From positions 558,001 through 622,000 of the forward strand of contig CBDIDH010000002.1 in NCBI GenBank assembly GCA_965277595.1: DNA of 64,000 bases, read 5' to 3'. Origin of the DNA: CBDIDH01 sp965277595 (lineage in GTDB: Bacteria > Planctomycetota > Planctomycetia > Isosphaerales > Isosphaeraceae). This document shows, piece by piece, positions 41,692-50,878 of this stretch. Each line of letters opens with the position of its first letter. The stretch's first letter is position 1. The translations under genes were made by a program, and so were the position numbers. A model generated the notes under the pieces. That model saw only the letters and a program-made list of their open reading frames with translations. It was not told the origin of the DNA and did no database searches.

Positions 41692-42648
41692 ATGATCGGA
41701 CCCTTGGTTCAACTGGGATTGCTTGTTGCGCTCACGCACGGATTTCGGGCGCTCGCGGGATTGGTGAGTCCGCGACGGGGTGGGTTGTTGCTGGGCCTGC
41801 CGAGCACGACGGCGGTGGTTCTCGTCTGCACGGGAATGGAACGGGGGCTCGGCGAGGCGACGGAGGCGGCCGAGGGGTGCATTCTCGGCCTTGCGGCGGC
41901 GGTAGCCTTGCCGCTCGCCTACGCGAGCGCAGTTTCCAAAGGTTGGCGATCGCCAGCGGCGGCAATCGGGGCGATCGCGGCGTATGTGTTGGTGGCCTCG
42001 GCGCTCTGGTGGGTGCCGAAACCTGGGGCGGCGGGTTGTGTCCTGATCGCGGGCGCCGGGGTGGTTCTGGCCTCCCATCTGGGTAGACGGATTGCGCCGA
42101 GCCGGGGGGTGGATCGGGTCGAGCGGCGATCGCTCTCGGCGGTGAAGCGGTTGGGATGTCGGACGGCGGTTCCGGCGGCTTATGTGGTGATGATCCGGTC
42201 GCTTAGAGCGGTAGCCGGGGCGGGATTCGCGGGCCGATTCATCACCTTCCCGGGGGGATCGCTGGCGGTCCTGGTGACGACGCATTTTGAAGCGGGGGCG
42301 GAAAGCGCGCGTCACCTGGCCGCGTCGATGCCGAATGGCGGTCTGGTGATGCTCGCCTTTCTCTCAATATTTCGGTTCGCTTGCCCGATCGTCGGCCTTG
42401 GTTGGGGGACGGGCCTGGCGATTCTCGGTTCGTTGCTGACCCTCGGATTGATCGGAGCCTTGACCGCCGAGCGAGAACCAATGCCTCGAAGGGAGCGACG
42501 AGTCATCCGAAGACCTCGGGTTCACGAGGCGCATGCGACGGGGCGCGCCGTTGGTTCGCGAAGTCGGTCGAATCGATCGGCGGGGCGGAGGCGACCGAGA
42601 CCGCCGAGGTCAAGATTCGCGCCGAGGGTTGAGGTTCTCACGGAGTGA
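41692..42648 (+). CDS. Multi-pass membrane protein of unknown function with Arg-rich tail
   Basis: The 318-aa protein has about eight hydrophobic segments (for example LVQLGLLVALTHGFRALAGL, AAVALPLAYASAVS and VGLGWGTGLAILGSLLTLGL). They are followed by an unusually basic 60-residue C-terminus (RRERRVIRRPR ... SRSRSNRSAGRRRPRPPRSR). No transporter family is recognised. ATG 41692 has GGGGA upstream; GTG 41683 is too close to it. The basic tail may be cytoplasmic and bind nucleic acid or lipid head groups, or may reflect a shifted 3' end. Confidence 0.65.
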   Translation: MIGPLVQLGLLVALTHGFRALAGLVSPRRGGLLLGLPSTTAVVLVCTGMERGLGEATEAAEGCILGLAAAVALPLAYASAVSKGWRSPAAAIGAIAAYVLVASALWWVPKPGAAGCVLIAGAGVVLASHLGRRIAPSRGVDRVERRSLSAVKRLGCRTAVPAAYVVMIRSLRAVAGAGFAGRFITFPGGSLAVLVTTHFEAGAESARHLAASMPNGGLVMLAFLSIFRFACPIVGLGWGTGLAILGSLLTLGLIGALTAEREPMPRRERRVIRRPRVHEAHATGRAVGSRSRSNRSAGRRRPRPPRSRFAPRVEVLTE

Positions 42649-42686
42649 ATCGGATGCGCGTTGTGGAGTTGAGTCGAGACGAAAAA

Positions 42687-42717
42687 AGGCCCGAGGTCAT
42701 TCGCTTGACCTCGAGCC
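42687..42717 (-). terminator. Rho-independent terminator of the DUF1559 gene
   Basis: On the minus strand, AGGCTCGAGGTCA, a short loop and TGACCTCGGGCCT are followed directly by TTTTTT, 36 nt after the stop codon. This is a textbook stem plus U tract. Confidence 0.85.
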
Positions 42718-42752
42718 TCGTGGTGAATGTGGGATCTGGTCGGTCCCGACGA

Positions 42753-43817
42753 TCAATACTGGTCGGACGAGATGACCTCGTTACCGTTCAAAGTGACCAG
42801 GCCGCGAAGGACGATCACGTTGACGGTTGACTTGATGAAGCGCACGCTGCCGTCGCCGAAGAGGCAGTTGACGCCGCCGGAGTGAAATGAATAGAGCTCG
42901 TCATTGGCGCCCGCGTTGTTGCCGGCGGTTCCGAGCGGTCCAGGAGCGGTCTGCCAGGGAGCAATCTCATACGACGGGAAATACTTGTTGTTGGGCTGGC
43001 CGGAGACGCCGAAGGCTCCATCGGGCTCGGCCCAGCGCCAGTAGCGCTTGTTGGACGAGGGACCGGCCGGCCCGGCGCCGCGCTGGTCGGTGCTTGTGGA
43101 CTCGGTATAGGGGCTGAGGAAGCGTTCGTCGCGGCCGGCGTCTTCACCGATGGCAATCGTGTTGCTCGTGCCGTCAAGAACCTCGGCAATGCGGGTCGAC
43201 CCTTGCTTGAGCATGCCGTTCACGCGGGTCGTCTTGTCGCGGTACGGCGTCGCCGCGGAGGAACCCGTACCCGAGGTGTTGCCGGGAATCGGGCTGATGT
43301 CGGTATAAACGGTCGGACCGTAGTCCGTATAACCGTAGCCATAGCCAAACTTCGCGGAGATCGAATCATTCGGGTCGCCCGAATCGCGGGCGGCATTAAG
43401 GCGCGAGGCCGACGGGCAAATGAAGACGTTGATCACGGCCGCGGCGCCCGTGAAGTTCATGCCGGTCGACTCGTTGTAGCAGACCGAGAAGTTCAGGGCG
43501 TTGTACTGAGTGCCCCCTTCCATGTTCGGAAGGAGCCGGGCCAGGGTGCTCCAGCCCATGTCCACGAACTGCGTCGCGGCCGGAGTCACGCCGAAGTTCG
43601 TTGACTCACCCCCGGGAGGAAAGCAGCCGTTAGCACTCTCATAGTTGTGCATGGCGAGGCCAAGCTGCTTCAGATTGTTGGTGCATTGCGAGCGTCGAGC
43701 CGCCTCGCGGGCCGCCTGCACGGCGGGGAGCAGCAAGGCGATCAGGACCGCGATGATCGCGATCACCACGAGAAGCTCAATCAAGGTGAAACCAGGACGT
43801 TTCGATCGCGTCGTCAT
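42753..43817 (-). CDS. DUF1559 domain-containing pilin-like protein
   Basis: The 354-aa protein starts MTTRSKRPGFTLIELLVVIA, a class III/type IV prepilin signal (cleavage after Gly9, Glu5 of the mature protein). RREAARRSQCTNNLKQLGLAMHNYES-type sequence follows, and the family C-terminal motif FHSGGVNCLFGDGSVRFI. This hugely expanded planctomycete family has unknown function, perhaps pseudopilin-like fibres. ATG 43817 has GAGGA 8 nt upstream. It is a single-gene unit with its own terminator. Confidence 0.95.
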   Translation of the reverse strand: MTTRSKRPGFTLIELLVVIAIIAVLIALLLPAVQAAREAARRSQCTNNLKQLGLAMHNYESANGCFPPGGESTNFGVTPAATQFVDMGWSTLARLLPNMEGGTQYNALNFSVCYNESTGMNFTGAAAVINVFICPSASRLNAARDSGDPNDSISAKFGYGYGYTDYGPTVYTDISPIPGNTSGTGSSAATPYRDKTTRVNGMLKQGSTRIAEVLDGTSNTIAIGEDAGRDERFLSPYTESTSTDQRGAGPAGPSSNKRYWRWAEPDGAFGVSGQPNNKYFPSYEIAPWQTAPGPLGTAGNNAGANDELYSFHSGGVNCLFGDGSVRFIKSTVNVIVLRGLVTLNGNEVISSDQY

Positions 43818-44279
43818 CAATTCTTTCCTCAAAAGGGTCGGGGCATCAGGGTGGCGATTGACAGGGTCTCTGCCGTCCACGATCCAGCCCGGTTGTGGAC
43901 GGGCGTTGGCCCGGGTCTCGACGCAGGGACCAACCCTCGTCGAGGTCAAGAACCGACCCGAACCAACGTACCACCAGGATCATGGCGGTTGACCGCGTGA
44001 ACGCGTGTTGATTTCGTGAATGTTTGGATTCTTGGGCGGGTGAATCTCGAAGTCGGGTCAACCGTGTTCTGGTGGGATCGCAACCGCGGGGGCCAGGATG
44101 TCGGAGACGTCTCGCTTGCGGTCAAGGATGGCCTCGATCAAGTCCGCAAAGGGCGCGGCTCGATCCGAGCGAACGCAAGGAACTATACACGACTGCGTGC
44201 GAGATTTATAGGCAAAAGCTTATGAATGTTTCGTGTAGATTATGTGAAATGAGGGGGGGGCAGGAGAGCGAAGGGACGA
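43818..44279. other. Intergenic stretch, 462 bp
   Basis: It lies upstream of the DUF1559 gene and downstream of dnaE. AT-rich patches occur at about 44205-44250. No gene, RNA or clear promoter is recognised. Confidence 0.35.
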
Positions 44280-47200
44280 TCAATCGTCGTCGGAGGGATC
44301 GTCAACGAGGCCATCGGGACGGTCGGCGTTTTCGGAGGGGCGAGGGGCGGAAACCTCGACGCGGGCGGTGGCTCCTTTATGGCCGACGAGGCGGACCTTG
44401 CCGTCGCCGATCGCCGCTTCAAGGTCTGAGATCATCCGGTCGTCGTAGCGAATCTTGAGCGACGAGCCGACCCGGTAGATCGCGCGGCGGAGGCCGTGGA
44501 GACCGAGAATTTCGAGATAAACGTCAAGATTCCCCGGACGGACGCGGACCTGTCGCAAGAGGGTTTCGAGCTGGCGGTCCTCGGTCACTCCCTTGTGAAG
44601 GGTGATGACGACCCCCTTCGAAAGCTCGGCGGGACCACGTTCGAGGGGAATGATCTTGGTGATGACAAGCTCGGCGGGGTCGCGGCGGCGGTCGAGCGTT
44701 CCGCGCACGAAGGCGATCGTGTCATTGCGCGCGATCGACTCGAACTTGGCGAATTCCTCGGGCCAGAGCATCGCGGGAACCGTGCCGGTGAGGTCTTCAA
44801 AGGTGAGCTTGGCCATCCGGGTCAGGCCCGATCGGCTCTTCTGGACGTTCTTTACCTGAAGTCCGGTGATCATCCCGCCGAGGAGAATCTCGGTCTTGTT
44901 CGAGGGTCCGCTGTAACCTCCGCTTCCTTCAAGCGACTTATCCACAAGGGCGAGGTCGGCGACCCGATGACTGGCCAGGGCCTGAAGCACTGCCGCGTGC
45001 CGGGTCAGCGGGTGACTCGACATGTAAAAGCCGAGCACCTTCTTTTCCTCGGCGAGACGCTCGACATCGGGCAACTCGGGGACGTCGGGAAGGCTTGACG
45101 TGACGGCGTGAGCGTGGCCGTGGCCGTTGGTGTGGGCCTTGCCGTTACCGTTCCCGGTGCCGTGGCCGTTCGAGGATTCGGGCTGGATGAAGACTTCGAA
45201 GAGGCTGCGCTGGCCTCGCTTCCGATCTTCCTGCGCGGCCTGACCGGCCTGCGCGGCGCGAGGGAGAACGGCGAGCCACTGGCTTCGACGCGCTCCGAGA
45301 TGATCAAGCGCCCCGGCCTTGATGAGCGCCTCGACACACGACTGGCTCACCGTTCCCTGGGGAACACGCTCAAAAAGATCGTCGAGGCCGAGGAAAGGGC
45401 CCCCTTTACCGCGGGCTTCCACGAGGGCATCGACGGCCTTGAAGCCGACGCCTTTAATCGCGGCGAGGCCGAAGTGGATTTTTCCTTCTTCGGCGACGCG
45501 GAAGCTCGATTCACCCTCGTTGAGATTCGGTTGCAGAACCTCGATCCCCATGCGTCGGCAATCGTCTATATGTTCGACAAAGTATTTTTCGCGCTCGGCT
45601 CCGTCCATCTCGGACGAGAGCAGGGCGGCCATGAACTCGGTGGGATAATGCGCTTTGAGGTAGGCGGTCTGATAGGCGACGAGGGCATAGGCGGTCGTGT
45701 GCGACTTGTTAAAGCCGTAGCCGCCGAAGAATTCGATGAGGTCAAAAATCTTCTCGGCTCGGGCTTTTTCCAGGCCACGCTCGACGGCACCATCAAGGAA
45801 CTGCTTGCGCCCTTGCGCAATCACTTCCATCTTCTTCTTCGAGATCGCCTTGATGCAAGCATACGCCTGGGAAAGCTCAATCCCGCCGAGGCGGTTGAGG
45901 ATGCGCATCACCTGTTCCTGGTAGACCATCACGCCGTAAGTCTCTTCCAGGACGTCTTTCATCACCGGGTGCGGATAACTCGCGGCCTTTCTGCCATGCT
46001 TGACGTCCACGTATTCGTCGACCATGCCGCCGTTGAGCGGGCCCGGGCGATAAAGCGCGAGGATGGCGATGAGGTCGGCGAAGCGGTCGGGCTTCATCTT
46101 GACGAGAAGGTCGCGGATGCCCGCGCCGTCAAGCTGAAAGACCCCTTTTCCCTCGCCGCGCTGAAGGAGTTTATAGGTTTTCTCGTCGTCCAGAGGGAGG
46201 CCGAAGAGGTCGAACGGCTGGCCGAGCTTCTTTTCAAGCAAGGCGACGGCCGCGGCGAGGCTCGTGAGGTTCCGAAGGCCGAGGAAGTCCATCTTCAGCA
46301 AGCCGGCCTTCTCGACGTCGCCCATCTCCCACTGGGTGCTGACGACTTCCTTGTCCTTGTCCTTGTTGGGAACCTTCTGGAGCGGAACCATGTCGGCGAG
46401 CGGACGGTCGGCGATGACGACCCCCGCGGCGTGCGTGCCGACGTTGCGGACGGTCCCTTCGAGGCGCCGGGCGAAGTCCATCATCCGACCGATCTCGGGA
46501 TCTTCGTCGCAAAGTTGCTTGAGCGCGGGTTCTTCCTTCAGTGCCTCGTCAAGCGAGATGTTGAGGCGGGTTGGGATCAGCTTGGTGACCTGATCGACCC
46601 GCGAGAGCGGGATGTTCAGGGCCCGGCCGACGTCCTTCAGGGCGGCCTTCGCGGCCATCGTTCCGAAGGTGCCAATCTGCGCGACGTTCGCCGCGCCATA
46701 TTTGCGGCGGACATAATCAATGACCTCGACCCGGCGTTCCTTGCAGAGGTCGATGTCGATATCGGGAGCTTCCGAACGGTTCGGATCAAGGAATCGTTCG
46801 AAGAGAAGATCATATTTGAGCGGGCAGACGCTGCTGATTTCGAGCAGGTAGCTGACGATCGCCCCGCAGGCCGATCCACGCGCGGAGTTGGGAATCCCTT
46901 GCTCGCGGGCGTACCGCACGAAGTCCCAGACGATCAGGAAGTACGAGGCGAAGCCCATCCGGTTGATGATGCCCAGCTCATGGTCAAGCCGTTCGCGAGC
47001 GGCAACCGGAACCGGTTCGCCATAGCGCTTGACCAGGCCCGCCTCGCAGAGTTCGCGAAGGTACGACTCGGGCGTTGCCTCGCCCGGCGGTTTGAACGAC
47101 GGAAAACAGCGTTTGCCGAGGCCAAGGCTTGGATAATTTGGCTCGACGAGGTTGGCGATCCGGGTCGACATGGCCAGGGCCTCGTCGTGGCCGGGCATCG

Positions 47201-47975
47201 CCGCGTACATCTCGTCGGGGCTGCGAAGGAAGAATTCCTGGGTGTCGAACTTCATCCGATTCGGGTCGTCGAGCGTCTTGCCCGTGTTGATGCAGAGCAA
47301 GACGTCGTGCGCCTGGGCGTCGTCGCGGGTCAGGTAATGGGCATCGCTCGTCGCGACGAGGGGAATGCCCATCCGCCTCGCGACATCCACCGCGCCCGCC
47401 TCGCAATCGTGCTGGATGCCGACGCCGTTGTTCTGGATCTCGACGTAAAAGTTTTCCTCGCCAAAGGTCTTCTGATACCAGGCGCAAAGCTCCTCGGCCT
47501 TGTCGAGGCGCCCGTGAAGGATGTAATCGGAAAACTCGGCCGAGGCGCAGCCGGAGAGGCAGATCAATCCCTCGGAATGCTGCGCGAGGATTTCCTTGTC
47601 GATCCGGGGCTTGTAATAAAAGCCTTCCAGGAACGACTTCGACGAGAGCCGCATCAGGTTGCGGACCCCTTCGCCCGTTCGCGCCAGAAGCGTGAGGTGA
47701 AACGAATGCTCGTGACCGGAACTTCCGCCGGTGGATCGGTCGGTCCGACGGCCGGGAGCGACATACGCCTCGATGCCGACGATCGCCTGAAAGTCGTTCG
47801 CCTTGGCCTCGCGAAGAAACTCGACGGCGCCGTAAAGGTTACCGTGATCGGTGATGGCCAGGGCGGGCATGCCCAGCACCTTGGACCGTTTCACCAGGTC
47901 GGCAACCTTGCTGGCGCCATCGAGGAGGCTGTAATGGCTATGACAGTGCAAGTGAACGAACGGCCGGTTTGACAT
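44280..47975 (-). CDS. dnaE: DNA polymerase III subunit alpha
   Basis: The 1231-aa replicative polymerase has an N-terminal PHP domain (FVHLHCHSHYSLLDGASKV), the palm with catalytic PDIDIDL at about residues 402-408, and the conserved SARGSACGAIVSYLL, YQEQVMRIL and GGYGFNKSHTTAYALVAYQT. Helix-hairpin-helix (FLGLDDLFERVP region) and OB-fold (GGMITGLQVKNVQKSRSGLTRMAKLTFEDLTG) domains follow. A Gly/Asn/His-rich linker (about residues 931-957) is unusual. It acts in chromosome replication with the beta clamp. A long open frame on the opposite strand is only a composition effect. Confidence 0.98.
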   Translation of the reverse strand: MSNRPFVHLHCHSHYSLLDGASKVADLVKRSKVLGMPALAITDHGNLYGAVEFLREAKANDFQAIVGIEAYVAPGRRTDRSTGGSSGHEHSFHLTLLARTGEGVRNLMRLSSKSFLEGFYYKPRIDKEILAQHSEGLICLSGCASAEFSDYILHGRLDKAEELCAWYQKTFGEENFYVEIQNNGVGIQHDCEAGAVDVARRMGIPLVATSDAHYLTRDDAQAHDVLLCINTGKTLDDPNRMKFDTQEFFLRSPDEMYAAMPGHDEALAMSTRIANLVEPNYPSLGLGKRCFPSFKPPGEATPESYLRELCEAGLVKRYGEPVPVAARERLDHELGIINRMGFASYFLIVWDFVRYAREQGIPNSARGSACGAIVSYLLEISSVCPLKYDLLFERFLDPNRSEAPDIDIDLCKERRVEVIDYVRRKYGAANVAQIGTFGTMAAKAALKDVGRALNIPLSRVDQVTKLIPTRLNISLDEALKEEPALKQLCDEDPEIGRMMDFARRLEGTVRNVGTHAAGVVIADRPLADMVPLQKVPNKDKDKEVVSTQWEMGDVEKAGLLKMDFLGLRNLTSLAAAVALLEKKLGQPFDLFGLPLDDEKTYKLLQRGEGKGVFQLDGAGIRDLLVKMKPDRFADLIAILALYRPGPLNGGMVDEYVDVKHGRKAASYPHPVMKDVLEETYGVMVYQEQVMRILNRLGGIELSQAYACIKAISKKKMEVIAQGRKQFLDGAVERGLEKARAEKIFDLIEFFGGYGFNKSHTTAYALVAYQTAYLKAHYPTEFMAALLSSEMDGAEREKYFVEHIDDCRRMGIEVLQPNLNEGESSFRVAEEGKIHFGLAAIKGVGFKAVDALVEARGKGGPFLGLDDLFERVPQGTVSQSCVEALIKAGALDHLGARRSQWLAVLPRAAQAGQAAQEDRKRGQRSLFEVFIQPESSNGHGTGNGNGKAHTNGHGHAHAVTSSLPDVPELPDVERLAEEKKVLGFYMSSHPLTRHAAVLQALASHRVADLALVDKSLEGSGGYSGPSNKTEILLGGMITGLQVKNVQKSRSGLTRMAKLTFEDLTGTVPAMLWPEEFAKFESIARNDTIAFVRGTLDRRRDPAELVITKIIPLERGPAELSKGVVITLHKGVTEDRQLETLLRQVRVRPGNLDVYLEILGLHGLRRAIYRVGSSLKIRYDDRMISDLEAAIGDGKVRLVGHKGATARVEVSAPRPSENADRPDGLVDDPSDDD

Positions 47976-48441
47976 CGATCATGCAACCCCGACGACCGCG
48001 TCCGGTGGCTTACCCCAACATCGACCCAAGCCCACCCCCGCGACCAGGGGCTATTCTATCACAAACGCCTGGGGCGGCGGCCCGGCGCCGTCAGCCTTGA
48101 TCTCGGAGAACGAACCCAAGTCCAGGAATCACAGGAAGAAAGCTTCCTGGAAAAACTCAAAGGCGGATTCCGATGATGACCAGAGGACGATCGTTGAGGT
48201 TCCTCGGCCCTCGATTCGGAAATTCCGCCCGATTCGGACCAGCAAACGCGTCAAACGAAGCCAGAACGAACCCGAGCGGCCGGGTTCGGTCAGGCCGCGC
48301 GGAGTCTCAGGCTCGATTCGACGGAGAATCGCGCCGGGGTAAGAATCAGGTCAAGCCTGCCGACCGACCGGTGTCGAGGGGAGTGGAAACGGTCGGATCG
48401 GTTCTATCCGTTGGAGCGGGTGACGTGTTGGATTTCTGACT
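47976..48441. other. Intergenic stretch, 466 bp
   Basis: Upstream of dnaE. No convincing open frame, repeat, RNA or promoter pair is recognised. The dnaE promoter is expected here on the minus strand. Confidence 0.35.
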
Positions 48442-48735
48442 TCAGACAATCACGAGATCGGCCTCGCGTTCGGGATCGGCAACGAGATCATCCGCGGCTG
48501 AGCCGGACTCAAGACCTTGAACCAGGGCGCCGAGTTGCAAGGCGAGCAATCGGTCTTCCGCGCTGTGGCCGCGGAGCAGGGCGAGGAAGGCCTCGGCGCC
48601 GATGAGAACAGCCTTGGGCTTGCTGTGGATCGTCAGAACATAGCGCGAGTTCGGTTCTTCAAGGGATTCCAGAACTTTCGGCAGGTCTCGGTGAAGTTCG
48701 CGACTGCCAATAAAACGGACGCGGGATTGTGACAT
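48442..48735 (-). CDS. Phd/YefM-like antitoxin without a visible toxin
   Basis: The 97-aa protein has the Phd/YefM N-terminal DNA-binding pattern (GSRELHRDLPKVLESLEEPNSRYVLTIHSKPKAVLIGAEAFLALL). An acidic C-terminal part follows, which in this family would wrap the toxin. No RelE/ParE, Doc or PIN toxin frame is found within several hundred bases on either side, so it is an orphan. ATG 48735 has GAGG 6 nt upstream; GTG 48738 is an alternative. It may act as a stand-alone regulator. Confidence 0.7.
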   Translation of the reverse strand: MSQSRVRFIGSRELHRDLPKVLESLEEPNSRYVLTIHSKPKAVLIGAEAFLALLRGHSAEDRLLALQLGALVQGLESGSAADDLVADPEREADLVIV

Positions 48736-48929
48736 CACGATCCTCGGGGCCTTGGCTCGGCCGGCTATTCAAGGGATGGACAGGTCGGAGAGAACGAAGC
48801 TCCGACCTGGGTTTTGATAGGTAAATGATAGGTTAACGTCTGTTGCACACTGCGTCAACAGTTGACGACGATCATCCATCGCGGTTTACCACGATTCATC
48901 GAACGTTCATGGCCCGATGCACGTTTTCT

Positions 48930-50612
48930 TCAAATTCCCGGCGGGCTGGCGATCGATTCGGACGGGGCGGACGCATCGGGTTTTGACGTGGATGCGGGCC
49001 TTGCGGGAAGTGTGAGAAGGTCGGCGACCGACGAGAACTTACCATCCTTGTCGGCGACCTGCTTGCGAATGCTTTGCGCCTCGTCGACGCGTCCATCGGC
49101 CTCCGAGGCGTTCGCCTGGGTAAGCAGGCGGCCGACACGGGATCGGCGCTGTTCGATCAATTTGTGCTGTTCCTCGGCGCGCTTGAGGGCCAGCAGGTGG
49201 TAGGGGCGTTCGGTCGACTCGTCGGGTCGATACTGTTTCGCAAGCTCGCGCCAGGCGGTTTCCTCGGCGAGGTCGTCCGAGCGTTTCTCGGCGGCGGAGA
49301 CGAGCGCGAAATACTCGACCCACTGTTCCTCGATGCGGTCGTTCGGCTGATTCAGCTTGGTATTCACGGGGCTTTGCAAGACCCGCGTTCGCCCTTCGGC
49401 GCGATCCAGAGCGATCTTGTCGCGCCAGGCTCGGGTAGCCGCTCTGTAGGGGTTGGACGGAAATCGACGGTCGAGCGGGTCAATGTATTCCTTGATCGCC
49501 TCGGACCAGTCGCTTCGACTCGGCGAGGCCATGAGCCGCTCGGCCTGTCGGTAAAGATAAGGGGCACTCGGCGGCCAGAGCATGTAACCGATGAACCCGC
49601 TCACGACCGCCAAAGCGAGGACCAGACCGGCCGTTTCCAGAAGAAGGACCTTCCGCGATTTTGAGCCCTCGACCGTCGGAGCGGTCCGGACCTTCTTCTT
49701 GGTCTTCCTCACAACCGTGGGACTGCCCTGAGTGGCCGAGGTGGCGTCCATGCCCTCGGTCGGCCAGACCATCGGCACGGCCTCGCCCTTGTCGGCCCTG
49801 TCGAGAATCGTTTGCAACTCGTGGCCGACAACAGAGGCGTCCCAGGGGCGGTCGGATGGTGATTTGGCCAAAAGCTTGACGACCAGGTCGTCGAGTGCCC
49901 GGGGGATCTCGGCGACCCGGGCGCTGGGGCGGGGGATCGGCTCGTTCATGTGACAGTGCATCAGGACGACCGCCGAGGCCCCTTGAAACGGCGGACGGCC
50001 GACGAGCAACTGATAGAGAACGATTCCGAGCGCGTAGAGGTCGGTCTTGTGGCTGACTTCGGGCGTGCCGCGGATCTGTTCGGGAGCCATGTACGCGGCC
50101 GTGCCGAGGGTCCGCCCCGTGCCCGTGAGCGCGGTCTTGTCGAGATCCTTGGCAATGCCGAAATCGGTGAGCTTGACGACCCCCTGGTCGTTGACCATCA
50201 GGTTCGACGGCTTGAGGTCGCGATGGACGACTCCACGCTCGTGCGCGTAGTGAAGGGCCTCACAGATCTGGGTGCCCAGGCTGACGACGTCTTTCCAGGG
50301 CAGGGCCTCGTGTTCCTGGAGAATCTGTTCCAGGGTCTTTCCCGAGATGAACTCCATGGCGATGTAGGAGGTCCCCTTGGACCGTCCGAGCGCCAGGAAC
50401 TTGACGATGTTCGGGTGTTTGAACTGCTGAAGGATGTTCGCTTCGCGCTCGAACCGGTCGTAGCTATTGCCGCGCTGGGCGATCTCCTTGCTGATGACCT
50501 TGACCGCCGCGGCGCGGCCGCTGGGCTCGTGCGTCGCCTTGTAGACGACGCCCATCGCGCCGACGCCGAGAGTTCCCTCGATCCGGTACGAACCGAGTTT
50601 CTCGCCGACCAT
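48930..50612 (-). CDS. Membrane-anchored Ser/Thr protein kinase (PknB-like)
   Basis: The 560-aa protein has an intact kinase domain at residues 8-270: glycine loop GTLGVGAMGVVY, Lys38 in AAVKV, HRDLKPSN (130-137), DFG (150-152), and activation segment ending in MAPEQI. A single transmembrane helix follows (about 330-350, LETAGLVLALAVVSGFIGYML), and an extracellular helical region (about 360-530) with many charged helices. It should phosphorylate cytoplasmic Ser/Thr in response to an external signal. Planctomycetes carry many such kinases. No phosphatase or target gene is adjacent. Confidence 0.93.
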   Translation of the reverse strand: MVGEKLGSYRIEGTLGVGAMGVVYKATHEPSGRAAAVKVISKEIAQRGNSYDRFEREANILQQFKHPNIVKFLALGRSKGTSYIAMEFISGKTLEQILQEHEALPWKDVVSLGTQICEALHYAHERGVVHRDLKPSNLMVNDQGVVKLTDFGIAKDLDKTALTGTGRTLGTAAYMAPEQIRGTPEVSHKTDLYALGIVLYQLLVGRPPFQGASAVVLMHCHMNEPIPRPSARVAEIPRALDDLVVKLLAKSPSDRPWDASVVGHELQTILDRADKGEAVPMVWPTEGMDATSATQGSPTVVRKTKKKVRTAPTVEGSKSRKVLLLETAGLVLALAVVSGFIGYMLWPPSAPYLYRQAERLMASPSRSDWSEAIKEYIDPLDRRFPSNPYRAATRAWRDKIALDRAEGRTRVLQSPVNTKLNQPNDRIEEQWVEYFALVSAAEKRSDDLAEETAWRELAKQYRPDESTERPYHLLALKRAEEQHKLIEQRRSRVGRLLTQANASEADGRVDEAQSIRKQVADKDGKFSSVADLLTLPARPASTSKPDASAPSESIASPPGI

Positions 50613-50726
50613 GAACTCGACCCCGACTCGACCTTGGAGAAAGGATGAACTGGACGTCAGGGTATCAGAAGGGTCGGGCTCCGCTCAACAGAACGGGGTT
50701 TGGACCGCGCGCGATTGCGACCTGAG

Positions 50727-50864
50727 GAGGGCAAAGGTCAGCAGGGCAAAGGGCAAAAGTCAGAGGGCAGTGGTCAGAGGGGCAGGCCACTTTGCCCTTT
50801 GCCCTTTGCCCTTTGCCCTTTGCCCTTTGCCCTTTGCCCTTTGCCCTTCTGTCCTTTGCCCTTG
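50727..50864. repeat. Heptad-repeat palindrome (GGGCAAA / TTTGCCC)
   Basis: The right arm holds eight exact tandem TTTGCCC units (50791-50846) followed by a degenerate tail. The left arm (50727-50784) carries degenerate GGGCAAA units in inverted orientation, separated by GTCAG. It lies between the Ser/Thr kinase 5' end and the glycogen-phosphorylase 3' end. Same repeat class as 36328-36437. A perfect heptad array is expected to be length-variable. Confidence 0.75.
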
Positions 50865-50878
50865 AATGGAAAAACCGG

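Noticed and set aside
45108..47972. A 954-codon open frame on the plus strand opposite dnaE
   Set aside because: It is an antisense shadow caused by high-GC codon bias. dnaE on the minus strand has all polymerase motifs, and the plus-strand product has no recognisable domain.
50791..50846. CRISPR array interpretation of the TTTGCCC repeats
   Set aside because: The units are 7 bp, contiguous and without spacers; no cas gene is present.
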